Notes: a model not told the origin generated them from the letters alone. 64,000 nucleotides of DNA from Actinopolyspora xinjiangensis (GCF_900104475.1 NZ_FNJR01000005.1:1-64000), one strand, 5' to 3'. Shown: positions 37,332 to 46,302, counted from the first letter of the stretch. Numbers and translations are program-made.

Positions 37332-38759
37332 ATGAACGGACAGGACGGAAAAGCCGGAGCGTTCGAACAGCTCCGTGCTCGGTTCCACGGCGCGATCCGC
37401 ACCCCGTGGGACGCGGACTACGCGCGACGGCGCGAGATCTTCAACGCGATGATCGAGGACCGTCCCGCAGCCATCGCCGAGTGCGCCGACGTCGAGGACG
37501 TTCGCCGGGCACTGGGGTTCGCGCGGGAGCACGAGCTGGAGATCGCGGTACGAGGCGGCGGGCACAGCGTCGCGGGCGCGAGTCTCGTCGACGGCGGGCT
37601 GGTCATCGACATGCGCCGGTTCAACCACGTGTCGGTGGACCCCGCCGGACGTCTTGCCACCGTGGGCGGCGGCACGCTCTGGGGGGAGTTCGACGGTGCT
37701 ACCCGGCCGTACCACCTCGCCACCACCGGCGGGCGGGTTTCCACCACCGGGGTAGCGGGACTGACGCTGGGAGGCGGTTCCGGTTGGATGGAGCGGAAAT
37801 GGGGGTTGGCCTGCGACAGTCTGGTCTCGGTGGACCTCCTCACCGCCTCGGGGTCGAGAGTGAGCGCCGACGCCGAGCGGAACCCGGAGCTGTTCTGGGC
37901 GCTGCACGGTGGTGGGGGCAACTTCGGCATCGCCACTTCGTTGACGTTCCGGTTGCACGAGATCCCGGAGTTCTCGATGGCGCTGCTGATCTGGCCCGCC
38001 GAGCGCGGACGTGCCGTGGCGGGCGAGTACCGGGACTTCATCGCAGGGGCGCCGGACGAGATCAGCGGTGGTCTGATCTACCTGAACGGGCCGCCGGAGG
38101 AGTTCGTGCCCGCCGAACTCGTCGATGCCCTCTGCTGCGCGGTGCTGGTCACCTTCATGGGGAATCAGACACGGCTGCGCGAGTTGATCCGCCCCCTGCT
38201 GGGACTGCGACCGGCCGGGGAGTTGATCGACGACATCGACTACGCCGACCTGCAGTCGCTGCTCGACGACCCGCCCGGCTACCGCAACTACTGGTCCGCC
38301 GAGTACATGGCCGAGCTGCCCGACGAGGCGTTGGATCGGTTCTGCGCCCGGGCCCACGACATGCCGGTCCCCTCCCCGTCGCAGCACGTGCTGTTCCCGT
38401 GGGGTGGGGCGGTCGCGGCCGACGGCGTGGGGGCGGCGATGTCGGACCACTCGGTTCCGTGGGTGGTACACCCCTTCGGTCTGTGGTCGGATCCCGCCAC
38501 TGACGAGAGCGCCGTCCGCTGGGTGCGCGAACTGCGCGCCGACATGCGTCCGTGGAGCACCGGGGCCGTCTACCTCAACTTCATCGGCGACGAGGGCGAG
38601 GATCGGGTCAGGGCGGGTTACGGCGAGGACAACTACCGGCGACTGGCGCGGGTCAAGGCCGAGTACGACCCCGACAACGTCTTCAACCGCTGGCACGACA
38701 TCCTTCCGGCGACCGCGCCGGAGCGCGGCACCGCGACGTCGACCTCCACCGCCGGCTGA
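37332..38759 (+). CDS. FAD-linked oxidase of the berberine-bridge (BBE) type
   Basis: A 475-residue vanillyl-alcohol-oxidase-fold flavoprotein. The FAD-binding half has AVRGGGHSVAGASLVDGG, where His78 is the usual site of covalent FAD attachment, and TTGVAGLTLGGGSGW. The C-terminal BBE motif ends in YGEDNYRRLARVKAEYDPDNVFNRW. No signal peptide, so it is probably cytosolic. Members oxidise alcohols, sugars or natural-product intermediates; the substrate is unknown. GGAG lies near the ATG. It follows the GH15 gene by 211 nt, and a sugar oxidase role next to a glucan hydrolase is conceivable. Confidence 0.85.
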   Translation: MNGQDGKAGAFEQLRARFHGAIRTPWDADYARRREIFNAMIEDRPAAIAECADVEDVRRALGFAREHELEIAVRGGGHSVAGASLVDGGLVIDMRRFNHVSVDPAGRLATVGGGTLWGEFDGATRPYHLATTGGRVSTTGVAGLTLGGGSGWMERKWGLACDSLVSVDLLTASGSRVSADAERNPELFWALHGGGGNFGIATSLTFRLHEIPEFSMALLIWPAERGRAVAGEYRDFIAGAPDEISGGLIYLNGPPEEFVPAELVDALCCAVLVTFMGNQTRLRELIRPLLGLRPAGELIDDIDYADLQSLLDDPPGYRNYWSAEYMAELPDEALDRFCARAHDMPVPSPSQHVLFPWGGAVAADGVGAAMSDHSVPWVVHPFGLWSDPATDESAVRWVRELRADMRPWSTGAVYLNFIGDEGEDRVRAGYGEDNYRRLARVKAEYDPDNVFNRWHDILPATAPERGTATSTSTAG

Positions 38760-38774
38760 ACACCGCCCCTCGAC

Positions 38775-38816
38775 TCGCTTGCGCGGCGATTTCTCGCGAA
38801 ATCGCCGCGCAAGCGA
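38775..38816 (+). terminator. GCGGCGATTTC-type palindrome, copy 1
   Basis: A perfect 19-bp stem (38775-38793 with 38798-38816) and a 4-nt TCGC loop begin 15 nt after the FAD-oxidase stop codon. The central GCGCGGCGATTTC/GAAATCGCCGCGC is shared with a second copy at 56620-56657. Position suggests a terminator; sequence sharing suggests a repeat family. Confidence 0.7.
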
Positions 38817-38860
38817 TGCCTCAAAGCTGAACTCCGGCCACCCTCGCGGTCGGCACCGCC

Positions 38861-38958
38861 GCGGGTTCTCGCGTGCGGCTCTCGCGAGGAGGGCCCGACG
38901 TTGTGTTCGCTACCCGATGTCGGGCCTCCCACGGCGAGAGCCGTGCGAGAGGTTCCGC
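38861..38958 (-). repeat. Double-palindrome 3'-end element, copy B (after asnB)
   Basis: A 98-bp element lying 47 nt after the asnB stop codon. Outer arms are GCGGGTTCTCGCGTGCGGCTCTCGC and GCGAGAGCCGTGCGAGAGGTTCCGC. The inner hairpin pairs GGCCCGAC with GTCGGGCC (38919-38926), with a GTG-TTCG-CTAC tip. The 25-nt right arm is identical to that of copy D at 58321-58345. The convergent gap also holds the separate palindrome serving the FAD-oxidase gene. Confidence 0.85.
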
Positions 38959-39005
38959 TATCCGCACCGTCGCGCAAACCGAGCCGAGAAGAATCGAGAG
39001 ATTCA

Positions 39006-40934
39006 CTAAAGCTTCACGGGGTAGTGGGGCTCCGGCACCTCTGGCGTGAGCCGGTTCTCCACGAATATCCCGTGCCAGATCATGAACACCAGCAGCGCCC
39101 ACAACCTGCGGCTGTGGTCGAGCACGCCGGAACGGTGCTCCTCCAGCAGCTGCAGCACGGCGGGTTTGTTCAACAGGGCGTCGGTCTGCGACTCCTTGAT
39201 GATGTCGCGTGCCCAGTCGTGCATCTCGTCGCGCAGCCAGTGCCGGATGGGGACCGGGAAACCGAGCTTGCGCCGGTTGAGCACGTGGCCGGGCACCACC
39301 TTGGCCAGCGCGCGGCGCAGCGCGTACTTGGTGGTCTCCTTGGTGATCTTCTGTTCCAGCGGGATCGTGCTCGCGGTGCGGAACACCTCGTGATCGAGGA
39401 ACGGCACCCGCAGTTCCAGCGAGTTGGCCATGGTGACCTTGTCGGCCTTGACCAGGATGTCGCCCCGCAGCCACGTGAACAGGTCCACGTGCTGCATCCG
39501 GGTCACCGGGTCCCAGCCCTGCGAGGTCCGGTAGGCAGCCGCGGTCACGTCGGTGTGCGAGACGTTCGGGTCGAAGTCCGGCAGCAGGTTCCGCAGCTGC
39601 TCGTCCCGGAAGATCCGCGCGTTGCCGTAGTAGCGCTCCTCCAGCGGCAGCGCGCCCCTGCGGAGCAGGTCCTTGCCGCGCACGCCCTCCGGGATCGCGG
39701 TCGAGACCCGCCCCATCACCTTGCGCACCGAGCCGGGGACGCGTTCGAACGGCGCGAGCGAAAGCGGCTCCCGGTAGATCGAGTAGCCGCCGAACAGCTC
39801 GTCGGCGCCCTCCCCGGAGAGCACGACCTTGACGTGTTTGCGCGCCTCCCGGGCGATGAACCACAGCGGCACCAGGGCCGGGTCGGCGACCGGGTCGTCG
39901 AGATACCAGATGATCAGCGGCAGCGTCCGCATCATCTCTTCCGCGGAAACGGTCCGCACGACGTGCTTGACACCGATGGCCGCCGCCGACTCCGCCGCCA
40001 CGTCGACTTCCGAGTAGCCCTGCCGCTCGAACCCGGTGGTGAACGTGATCAGGTCCGGGTTGTGCTCCTTGGCCAGCGCGGCGATGGCGGTCGAGTCGAT
40101 CCCGCCGGACAGGAAGGCCCCGACCGTGACGTCGGCGCGCATGTGCTTGGCGACCGAGTCGCGCATCACGTCGACGATCTCGTTGTGCAGTCGGTTGGCC
40201 TCGCCGTCGTTGTGAATCTCACGTGCGGTGAAGTTGGGGGAGAAGTACCGCTCGGTGACCAGCTGGCCGCCCGGCGCCACGGTGAACGAGGTCCCCGACT
40301 CGATCCGCCGGATCGAGCGGTGCAGCGATTCCGGTTCCGGCACGTACTGCAGCAGCAGGTAGTGCTGCAGGGAACGGCGGTCGACGTCCTCGTTGATCCC
40401 GAGGGTGGCCGCCAGGTGCAGCAGGCTTTTCTTCTCGCTGGCGAAGGCGACTCCGTTGGGGCCGGTCGCGTAGTACATCGGTTTGATCCCGAAGGGGTCC
40501 CGCGCACCGAAGACCACGTGTCGCTCGTTGTCCCAGATCAGAAAGGCGAACATCCCGCGCAGTCGTCCCACCATCGAGGTTCCCAGATAGTGGTAGGCGA
40601 CGATGATCGTCTCACTGTCGCCGTCGGTGTTGAACGTGGCGCCGTACTGCTCGGTCAGCTCGGCCCGCAGCTCCAGGTAGTTGTAGATCTCACCGTTGAA
40701 CAGGATCGTGTATCGGCCCGGTGACTCCGGTGGGCCCCAGCTCAGCGGCTGGTGCGAATGCTCGACGTCGATGACCGACAGGCGGTTGAAGCCGAAGACG
40801 ACTTCGCCTCCCTGCCACGTGTCGCTCTCGTCCGGTCCTCGGTGCCGCTGACACGGCAGCGCGTTGGCCACCGCGTTCGTTGCGTTGCTTGCGTTCTCTT
40901 CGGTGGGACAAACCAGTCCAAGCAGGCCGCACAC
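39006..40934 (-). CDS. asnB: Asparagine synthetase (glutamine-hydrolysing)
   Basis: Makes asparagine from aspartate, ATP and glutamine. The start is GTG 40934 so that, after Met removal, Cys2 of VCGLLGLV becomes the N-terminal nucleophile of the glutaminase domain; a longer in-frame start would bury it. GAGGTG lies about 10 nt upstream. The 642-residue protein has RHRGPDES, FNGEIYNYLELR and DGDSETII in the glutaminase half, and the ATP-pyrophosphatase loop FLSGGIDSTAIAAL plus SGEGADELFGGY in the synthetase half. It is divergent from ctaC, as in mycobacteria. The downstream end carries the double-palindrome element. Confidence 0.94.
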   Translation of the reverse strand: MCGLLGLVCPTEENASNATNAVANALPCQRHRGPDESDTWQGGEVVFGFNRLSVIDVEHSHQPLSWGPPESPGRYTILFNGEIYNYLELRAELTEQYGATFNTDGDSETIIVAYHYLGTSMVGRLRGMFAFLIWDNERHVVFGARDPFGIKPMYYATGPNGVAFASEKKSLLHLAATLGINEDVDRRSLQHYLLLQYVPEPESLHRSIRRIESGTSFTVAPGGQLVTERYFSPNFTAREIHNDGEANRLHNEIVDVMRDSVAKHMRADVTVGAFLSGGIDSTAIAALAKEHNPDLITFTTGFERQGYSEVDVAAESAAAIGVKHVVRTVSAEEMMRTLPLIIWYLDDPVADPALVPLWFIAREARKHVKVVLSGEGADELFGGYSIYREPLSLAPFERVPGSVRKVMGRVSTAIPEGVRGKDLLRRGALPLEERYYGNARIFRDEQLRNLLPDFDPNVSHTDVTAAAYRTSQGWDPVTRMQHVDLFTWLRGDILVKADKVTMANSLELRVPFLDHEVFRTASTIPLEQKITKETTKYALRRALAKVVPGHVLNRRKLGFPVPIRHWLRDEMHDWARDIIKESQTDALLNKPAVLQLLEEHRSGVLDHSRRLWALLVFMIWHGIFVENRLTPEVPEPHYPVKL

Positions 40935-41297
40935 GCGTCTCGCGCACCTCTCGTGTCGCGGGTTGTCGGGTTCGCTCAAGCCCAGTAGGGGTGATCGTCC
41001 TACAGTATGCCGTGTGGCGGCGTGAGGGCCGCACGCACGGGTTCATTGTGCCCGTGCGCGTGTCGCCCCGGGGAGTCTCCGCCGCGCGTCGCGTGACGGG
41101 CCCGCTGAGTGGTGATCTTCGGTCGTGGGCACGACCATGATTCGGGCGGCGTCACGACCCCGGAGCAGTATCGCGGCTACTACTGGGCTAGGGTCGCTAC
41201 AGTATTCCGGCGGCCGATCTTCCCGCCTCGAACCAGGGGTCGGGGGAGCAACGCCAGCGCCGTGCCGGTGAGTTTCACATGGAGGAGGCGTCGCGCA
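40935..41297. promoter_or_regulatory. Divergent promoter region asnB / ctaC
   Basis: 363 nt separate the two divergent start codons. TACAGTAT occurs twice (40 001-type hexamers at 41001-41006 and 41198-41203), each a plausible TANNNT -10; because TACAGTA is nearly symmetric, either could serve either strand. A hairpin CGCACGGG/CCCGTGCG lies at 41034-41058. No gene is supported in the gap; the frame leading into ctaC from 41109 is judged untranslated leader. Confidence 0.4.
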
Positions 41298-42242
41298 GTG
41301 GCCCTGAAAGACGGGACCCGAGTGCCACGGCTGGTCAAGGTCGGTGGACTGGTCGGCTTGGTGTGTGTCGTGGCCACGGGCTGCTCGCCTGACCAGGTCC
41401 TGCGGTTCGGCTGGCCCACCGGTGTCACCAGTGACGCCGATGCCATGCGCCAGCTGTGGACCTGGTCGGTGATCGCGGCTCTCGCGGTGGGTGTACTGGT
41501 GTGGGGGCTGATCTTCTGGACGGTGACCTTCCACCGCAAGAAGAGTGACGAGCTGCCTCGTCAGTTCCAGTACAACAACCCGCTCGAGATCATATACACG
41601 GTCATCCCCTTCGTCATGGTCGTCGTGCTGTTCTACTTCACGGCCACCACCCAGCAGGAGGTGCAGGCCGAGGAGGAACCCGACGTCGCCGTCGACGTGA
41701 TCTCGTTCCAGTGGAACTGGGAGTTCCGCTACCCCGGCTACACCACGCCGAACGGGGAAGCGGTCAGCACCGTCGGCACGACCGACTGGACTCCGCTGCT
41801 GGTGTTGCCGACCGACTCCAACGTCGAGTACCGGCTCAGTTCCAATGACGTCATCCACTCGTTCTTCGTCCCCAAGTTCCACTTCAAGCGGGACACCTTC
41901 CCGCACCCGGACAAGAACAATCAGGACAACGTCTTCCAGAACACGATCGACCGCGAGGGATCGTTCGTCGGACGTTGCGCGGAACTCTGCGGCACCTACC
42001 ACTCGATGATGAACTTCGAGGTCCGCGCGCTCTCGCCGGACAAGTTCGAGCGCTTCATGGATCTGCGTACGCGGGTGAACCCCAGCACGGGCCAGCCCTA
42101 CACCACGGCCGAGGCGCTGACCGAGATGGACTGCGGTGAGCTCTGCGACCCGAACTCGGTGACGACAATCCCGTTCGATCCCGACCGGCAGAGCTCGACG
42201 CCGCAGACCCAGGGTGGTCAGACCGTCGGCGCGGGCGACTGA
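41298..42242 (+). CDS. ctaC: Cytochrome c oxidase subunit II (lipoprotein)
   Basis: Subunit of the aa3 oxidase that carries the CuA centre and takes electrons from cytochrome bcc. The 314-residue protein starts at GTG with GGAGGAGG 9 nt upstream. A lipoprotein signal ends in the lipobox VVATGC (Cys29). Two membrane helices follow (about residues 55-75 and 100-120), then the CuA domain with the ligands in RCAELCGTYHSMM (Cys227, Cys231, His235, Met238). The VISFQWNWEFRYPG segment is the electron-entry aromatic region. ctaF follows 66 nt downstream. Confidence 0.95.
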   Translation: MALKDGTRVPRLVKVGGLVGLVCVVATGCSPDQVLRFGWPTGVTSDADAMRQLWTWSVIAALAVGVLVWGLIFWTVTFHRKKSDELPRQFQYNNPLEIIYTVIPFVMVVVLFYFTATTQQEVQAEEEPDVAVDVISFQWNWEFRYPGYTTPNGEAVSTVGTTDWTPLLVLPTDSNVEYRLSSNDVIHSFFVPKFHFKRDTFPHPDKNNQDNVFQNTIDREGSFVGRCAELCGTYHSMMNFEVRALSPDKFERFMDLRTRVNPSTGQPYTTAEALTEMDCGELCDPNSVTTIPFDPDRQSSTPQTQGGQTVGAGD

Positions 42243-42308
42243 CGGTGTGGACGGGGAACCAGGTCCGAGTGCGTCGCGCGCGGCGCACGGGGTGAGAGTG
42301 AGGACTCC

Positions 42309-42707
42309 ATGAGGGTCGAAGCCAAGATTTTCAACATCATTACCTTCTTCTTCTTCCTGTCGGCCCTGGTCTACGGACTCTGGGCCAAGGAACCCGTGGG
42401 TACGGTGGCGCTGATCCTGGTCGGTGCGCTGTCGTTGCTGATCGGCAGTTACTTCCAGTTCGTGGCACGGCGCATCGAGCTGCGGCCGGAGGACCGGGAC
42501 GAGGCCGAGATCAGTGACGGCGCGGGTGACCTCGGGTTCTTCAGCCCCGGCAGCTACTGGCCCTTCGGGCTGGCGGCCGCTTCGGCCCTGACCGGCGTGG
42601 CGCTCGCCTTCGGGCACGTGTGGATGATCGTGCTCAGCGCCGGAGCGGTGCTGATCACCGTGTCCGGTCTGGTCTTCGAGTACCACACCGGCCCCAACCA
42701 CGAGTGA
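42309..42707 (+). CDS. ctaF: Cytochrome c oxidase subunit 4 (actinobacterial type)
   Basis: A 132-residue membrane protein starting MRVEAKIFNIITFFFFLSA, the usual beginning of the actinobacterial subunit IV. Four membrane helices are visible at about residues 9-26, 33-53, 82-99 and 104-124, with a charged loop (RPEDRDEAEISDGAG) between the second and third. It belongs to the aa3 oxidase within the bcc-aa3 supercomplex. It lies directly after ctaC and is presumably co-transcribed. Confidence 0.92.
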   Translation: MRVEAKIFNIITFFFFLSALVYGLWAKEPVGTVALILVGALSLLIGSYFQFVARRIELRPEDRDEAEISDGAGDLGFFSPGSYWPFGLAAASALTGVALAFGHVWMIVLSAGAVLITVSGLVFEYHTGPNHE

Positions 42708-42773
42708 GCCGTCAGGTGCCTTCACTCGGTGCGCACGAGTCGCCCCGAGTCCCGCAGCAGGAGGTCCCCAACC

Positions 42774-43055
42774 GTGATTACCGCGTTCGTGTTGATCCGA
42801 ACCGCAGCTGAGCGCCTGACCGAGGCCGCCCAGGAGATCGCCGACATCGACGGTGTCACCGAGGTCTACTCCTGCGCGGGTGACGTCGACCTGATCGCGA
42901 TGATCCGGGCCTCCGAGCACGAGCGGATCGCCGAGATCGTGCCGGGCGCGATCAACAAGGTCGAGGGAGTGCTGGACACCGACACCCACATCGCGTTCCG
43001 CTCGTACTCGAAGCTGGACACCGAGGCCACCTTCTCCATCGGTCTGGAGTCCTGA
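42774..43055 (+). CDS. Stand-alone Lrp/AsnC ligand-binding (RAM) domain protein
   Basis: A 93-residue protein equal to the effector-binding RAM domain of Lrp/AsnC regulators with no DNA-binding helix-turn-helix. It starts VITAFVLIRTAAERL at GTG, with AGGAGG 8 nt upstream, and shows the beta-alpha-beta pattern with EVYSCAGDVDLIAMIR. Such proteins form oligomers that bind small molecules, often amino acids, and may modulate partner enzymes. It is 66 nt after ctaF, convergent with trpD; amino-acid sensing next to trpD is conceivable but unproved. Double-palindrome element copy C follows after 40 nt. Confidence 0.88.
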   Translation: MITAFVLIRTAAERLTEAAQEIADIDGVTEVYSCAGDVDLIAMIRASEHERIAEIVPGAINKVEGVLDTDTHIAFRSYSKLDTEATFSIGLES

Positions 43056-43095
43056 GGGATTCGACTCGGGCACGGTTTGCTTGCCTGCCCGGTTG

Positions 43096-43185
43096 GCGGA
43101 ACCTCACGCACGGCTCTCGCCGCGGCCAGGCCCGACCTCGGGTAGTTGCTACCCAGCGTCGGGCCTTTTTCGCGAGCCGCGGGAG
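43096..43185 (+). repeat. Double-palindrome 3'-end element, copy C (after RAM-domain gene)
   Basis: Opposite orientation to the other three copies on the map, matching its upstream gene, which is on the + strand. It starts 40 nt after the stop codon with GCGGAACCTCACGCACGGCTCTCGC. The inner hairpin pairs AGGCCCGAC (43128-43136) with GTCGGGCCT (43158-43166) and GGGTAG with CTACCC, and runs into TTTTT, so here it is a conventional intrinsic terminator. The far outer arm is shorter (GCGAGCCGCGGGAG). Confidence 0.85.
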
Positions 43186-43435
43186 TGGTTGTCCGTCGCC
43201 TGCCGCGTCGAAGCGAGCCTGAACCGTATCGCCCACGCGTACGCGTATTCAGTGAAGATGGCGGTAGTTCGTGGTCAGGGTGCCGTCTCTCGGGCACGTG
43301 GAACGCCGCCTCCGCTGGTAGCGGCTGGTCCAGGACCTTTTCGTCTTCCCCTGGGCAGCCTCACCCCGAGACGATTCCCGGAGCCACCACCAGCGGCTTC
43401 ACCGGCGGATGGTGCGAAACCGGAGTCGTCCGCGC
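43186..43435. other. Intergenic remainder between element C and trpD end
   Basis: About 250 nt in the convergent gap with no gene I can support. Short frames on both strands lack ribosome sites and conserved features. A few short inverted runs (CCGCCTCCGCTGG with CCACCAGCGG) could help end trpD transcription. Confidence 0.4.
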
Positions 43436-44488
43436 TCACCCGCTCTCCCGCAGCTTGCCGGAGAGCTGCGCCCAGGAGTCGAGCAGGCGTGCGGCGGCAC
43501 CCGAGTCGATGGCCTCGGCCGCACGTTCCAGGCCGTGGCCCAGCCGTTCGTTCAGGTCGGTGACGGGCCCTTCGTAGGCGGCCAGCGCCCCCGCCGTGTT
43601 CAGCAGCACGGCATCGCGGACCGGGCCCCGGTGGCCGTCCAGCAGGTCGCGAACCACTCCCGCGTTCACCGTGGCGTCGCCGCCCCGGAGTTGTTCGGCC
43701 TCGACCAGCGGCAGTCCCAGTTCGGTCGGTTCGATCCGTTCCTGCCGGACCCGGCCGTCGCCGATGACCCAGGCTGTGGTGCTCGTGGTGGTGGTGATCT
43801 CGTCCATGCCGTCCTCACCGCTGACCAGCAGCACCGAGTGGCCACGTCGTGCGAAGACCTCGGCCATCACCGGAGCCAGCCTCCGGTCCGCGCAACCGAT
43901 CAGGCCGGTGCTGGGGCGAGCCGGGTTGGTCAGCGGTCCGAGCACGTTGAACGCGGTAGGAATCCCGATCTCCCGCCGGGGGGCCGAGGCGTGCTTCATG
44001 GCCGGGTGGAACAGTCCCGCGAAGCAGAAGCCTATTCCCAGCTCGGCCACGCAGTGCGCGACGCCGGCCGGGGGCAGGTCGATCGCGACCCCGAGCTCTT
44101 CGAGGACGTCGGCGGTACCGCAATTCGAGGACGCCGCGCGGTTGCCGTGCTTGACCACCGTCGCCCCGCAGGCAGCCAGCACGACCGAGGTCATCGTGGA
44201 GATGTTGACCGTGCCGGCCCGGTCCCCGCCGGTGCCGACCACGTCGACCGCACGGCGGGAGACCTCCAGCCGACGCGCGTGCGCGAGCATCGCGTCGGCC
44301 ATGCCGGTGATCTCGGACGAGGTTTCCCCCTTGGCGCGCAGCGCGACCGCGAACGCCGCTATTCGGGCCGGGGTGGCTTCGCCGGTCATGACCTGGTCCA
44401 TGGCCCAGGCGGTCTCCGCCACGGCGAGGTCCTCACCGGAGACGAGCCGGTTCAGCAGGTCGGGCCAGGTCGTTGTCGCTGTCTGCAC
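43436..44488 (-). CDS. trpD: Anthranilate phosphoribosyltransferase
   Basis: Transfers phosphoribose from PRPP to anthranilate in tryptophan synthesis. The 350-residue protein starts at GTG 44488 ([20 protein letters not shown]). It has the PRPP-binding [37 protein letters not shown] and [12 protein letters not shown]. Relatives usually have GTGGDG where this has GTGGDR; the rest is intact. GAGGA lies about 8 nt upstream of the start. It is separate from other trp genes and sits beside the respiratory genes, as in M. tuberculosis. It shares a transcript with the receiver-like gene 22 nt upstream. Confidence 0.94.
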   Translation of the reverse strand: MQTATTTWPDLLNRLVSGEDLAVAETAWAMDQVMTGEATPARIAAFAVALRAKGETSSEITGMADAMLAHARRLEVSRRAVDVVGTGGDRAGTVNISTMTSVVLAACGATVVKHGNRAASSNCGTADVLEELGVAIDLPPAGVAHCVAELGIGFCFAGLFHPAMKHASAPRREIGIPTAFNVLGPLTNPARPSTGLIGCADRRLAPVMAEVFARRGHSVLLVSGEDGMDEITTTTSTTAWVIGDGRVRQERIEPTELGLPLVEAEQLRGGDATVNAGVVRDLLDGHRGPVRDAVLLNTAGALAAYEGPVTDLNERLGHGLERAAEAIDSGAAARLLDSWAQLSGKLRESG

Positions 44489-44510
44489 TTGGCGTCCTCG
44501 AGAGTCCGTG

Positions 44511-44921
44511 TCAGCCGCTGGTGGCGGGCAGTGCGTGCGCACGCAGCACCTCGGCCACCGACTCTGCCGCCGCCAACGGGTCGAGCGGGTGAACAAGTAC
44601 CGCGTCCGCCTGGGACCAGGTTGCCAGCCACCGGTCGTCCTTGCGTCGCACGGTGACCACGGTCGGCGGGCACGAGGCGAGTTCGTTCTTCAGCTGCCGT
44701 GACACTCCCATGCCGCCGGTGGGCTGGGCCTCACCGTCGAGAATCAGCAGATCCACGTTTCCGGCGTCCACCTCGCCGATCACCTCGGCCACCGTCGATG
44801 CCTCAATGTAGTGCACCCGCCTGATGTCGGGGGAAGGGCGGCGCCCGACGGCTGTGATGATCGCCTCACGGACTTCCTGGCGGTGGCTGAACACGAGGAC
44901 GTCGCTCGTCGATGTGCTCAT
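44511..44921 (-). CDS. Receiver-like (pseudo-response-regulator) protein
   Basis: A 136-residue protein with the alternating fold of a response-regulator receiver domain and no output domain. The phosphorylation-site strand is kept ([17 protein letters not shown]), but the N-terminal strand reads [11 protein letters not shown] without the acidic pair that binds magnesium, and the usual Thr/Ser-x-Lys region is altered to VVTVRRKDD. It is probably a phosphorylation-independent protein-interaction domain. Start ATG 44921, with AAGGAG just upstream; GTG 44927 is possible. It precedes trpD by 22 nt in an apparent operon. No partner kinase is nearby. Confidence 0.75.
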   Translation of the reverse strand: MSTSTSDVLVFSHRQEVREAIITAVGRRPSPDIRRVHYIEASTVAEVIGEVDAGNVDLLILDGEAQPTGGMGVSRQLKNELASCPPTVVTVRRKDDRWLATWSQADAVLVHPLDPLAAAESVAEVLRAHALPATSG

Positions 44922-45026
44922 GAACACTCCTTGGTCGCCGGTGTGCCCGGCGAGGACGGGGGTCGTGCCGGGTGGTCACGCGTGTTCGCATCGTATCCGT
45001 GACCGCGCTCCGGAGGGTAATACACC

Positions 45027-45491
45027 TCACTTACGTGGCCGATCATTCCGGAGTGGGGCTTGCAGGGCCTGCCATCCGAGCAGACGTGCCCTGTGTCGCT
45101 GCGCCAGTCCCACCATGCGGGAGTTCTCCCTGGCACACGTCACGGCATCGATCGGACGAACACACTGCGCGATCAGTGTCGCCGGTTCCGGCTCGGCGGT
45201 CGGTGTGGAGCTCTCCGTTCCCGTGCCGGTGCGCAGTAGCCATCCCTCGGCCTCCAGTGGCGCGCGGAGGTCTCGCGACGCGGTGGTGCCGATCGCGAAG
45301 CGGTAGCGCAGCACGGCGGGTGCTTCCGGGTTCCACGCAGGTGAGCGGGCCAGTACTTCGGAGGCGGACTCCGTTTCGTCCGCCGCCTCCACCACGATCA
45401 CCAGGTTCGGGTCGTCCGGGTCGGGGAATCCCGCACCCCGAGAACCCCCTTTCAGGCGAAGCAGACGCGACAGGCCATTGCGGATGTTCAC
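45027..45491 (-). CDS. Uncharacterised actinobacterial protein beside ctaE
   Basis: A 154-residue soluble protein starting at GTG (VNIRNGLSRLLRLKGG), with GGGAGG about 9 nt upstream fixing the start. An acidic beta-strand stretch (DDPNLVIVVEAADETESASEVLA) is followed by a helical C-terminal half with several cysteines. I recognise no family or catalytic motif. It is divergent from ctaE with 95 nt between start codons and lies upstream of the receiver-like gene and trpD on the same strand. Confidence 0.65.
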   Translation of the reverse strand: MNIRNGLSRLLRLKGGSRGAGFPDPDDPNLVIVVEAADETESASEVLARSPAWNPEAPAVLRYRFAIGTTASRDLRAPLEAEGWLLRTGTGTESSTPTAEPEPATLIAQCVRPIDAVTCARENSRMVGLAQRHRARLLGWQALQAPLRNDRPRK

Positions 45492-45586
45492 GCGGGGTAA
45501 CCTCCCGTGGATCTCGTAGTAGGTGAGCGAGGCGCTGCCGGGACCCGACCGGGCGCCGCGAAATCGTCCGCGACATAATGCGTCGC

Positions 45587-46189
45587 GTGACAACGGCAGC
45601 GCCCTCAATCAGTCAACGCGTGCACTCGCTGAACCGGCCGAACATGGTCAGCGTGGGCACCATCGTTTGGTTGGCCAGCGAGCTGATGTTCTTCGCGGGG
45701 CTTTTCGCCATGTTCTTCACGGTGAAAGCCCAGAACGAGGGTCACTGGCCACCCCCGCCCGCGGAACTCAACGTGGCCTACGCCCTACCGTTCACGGTGA
45801 TTCTGGTGGCCTCCTCGTTCACCTGCCAGTGGGGTGTGTTCGCGGCGGAGCGCGGCGATGTCTACGGCCTCCGCCGCTGGTACATGCTCACGCTCGCCAT
45901 GGGACTCGTCTTCGTGCTGGGTCAGGCGGGCGAGTACTACACCCTGATCACCGAGCACCACACCACGATGGCCAGCTCGGCGTTCGGCACCGTCTTCTAC
46001 ATGACCACGGGCTTCCACGGGCTGCACGTGATCGGCGGGCTGATCGCGTTCGTGATCCTGATGATCCGCACCAGGATGAGCAAGTTCACGCCGGCTCAGG
46101 CGGTGGCCTCGATCGTCGTGTCGTACTACTGGCACTTCGTGGATATCGTGTGGATCGGCCTGTTCATGGTCATCTACCTGGTGCCGTGA
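45587..46189 (+). CDS. ctaE: Cytochrome c oxidase subunit III
   Basis: A 200-residue integral membrane subunit of the aa3 oxidase with five membrane helices, the short actinobacterial form. It starts [20 protein letters not shown], the family's usual N-terminus; an ATG 9 nt upstream (45578) is also in frame. Signatures include the first helix [29 protein letters not shown], and [19 protein letters not shown]. It leads the ctaE-qcrC-qcrA-qcrB gene order conserved across actinobacteria, with qcrC 113 nt downstream. Confidence 0.94.
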   Translation: MTTAAPSISQRVHSLNRPNMVSVGTIVWLASELMFFAGLFAMFFTVKAQNEGHWPPPPAELNVAYALPFTVILVASSFTCQWGVFAAERGDVYGLRRWYMLTLAMGLVFVLGQAGEYYTLITEHHTTMASSAFGTVFYMTTGFHGLHVIGGLIAFVILMIRTRMSKFTPAQAVASIVVSYYWHFVDIVWIGLFMVIYLVP

Positions 46190-46302
46190 CGCGGCGGCGG
46201 ACGTCGTGACAGCCATGGGTAGGGCAGCGAGGCGAGAAGTCAGAGCGTGATGTTGTTGCCGCTGAACCACCCCGAACATGACAGCAAGGGTTTTGCGCAC
46301 TC

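Noticed and set aside
43258-43563. Small + strand gene in the gap before trpD
   Set aside because: The frame runs into trpD antisense, is Pro/Arg-rich noise and has no ribosome site.
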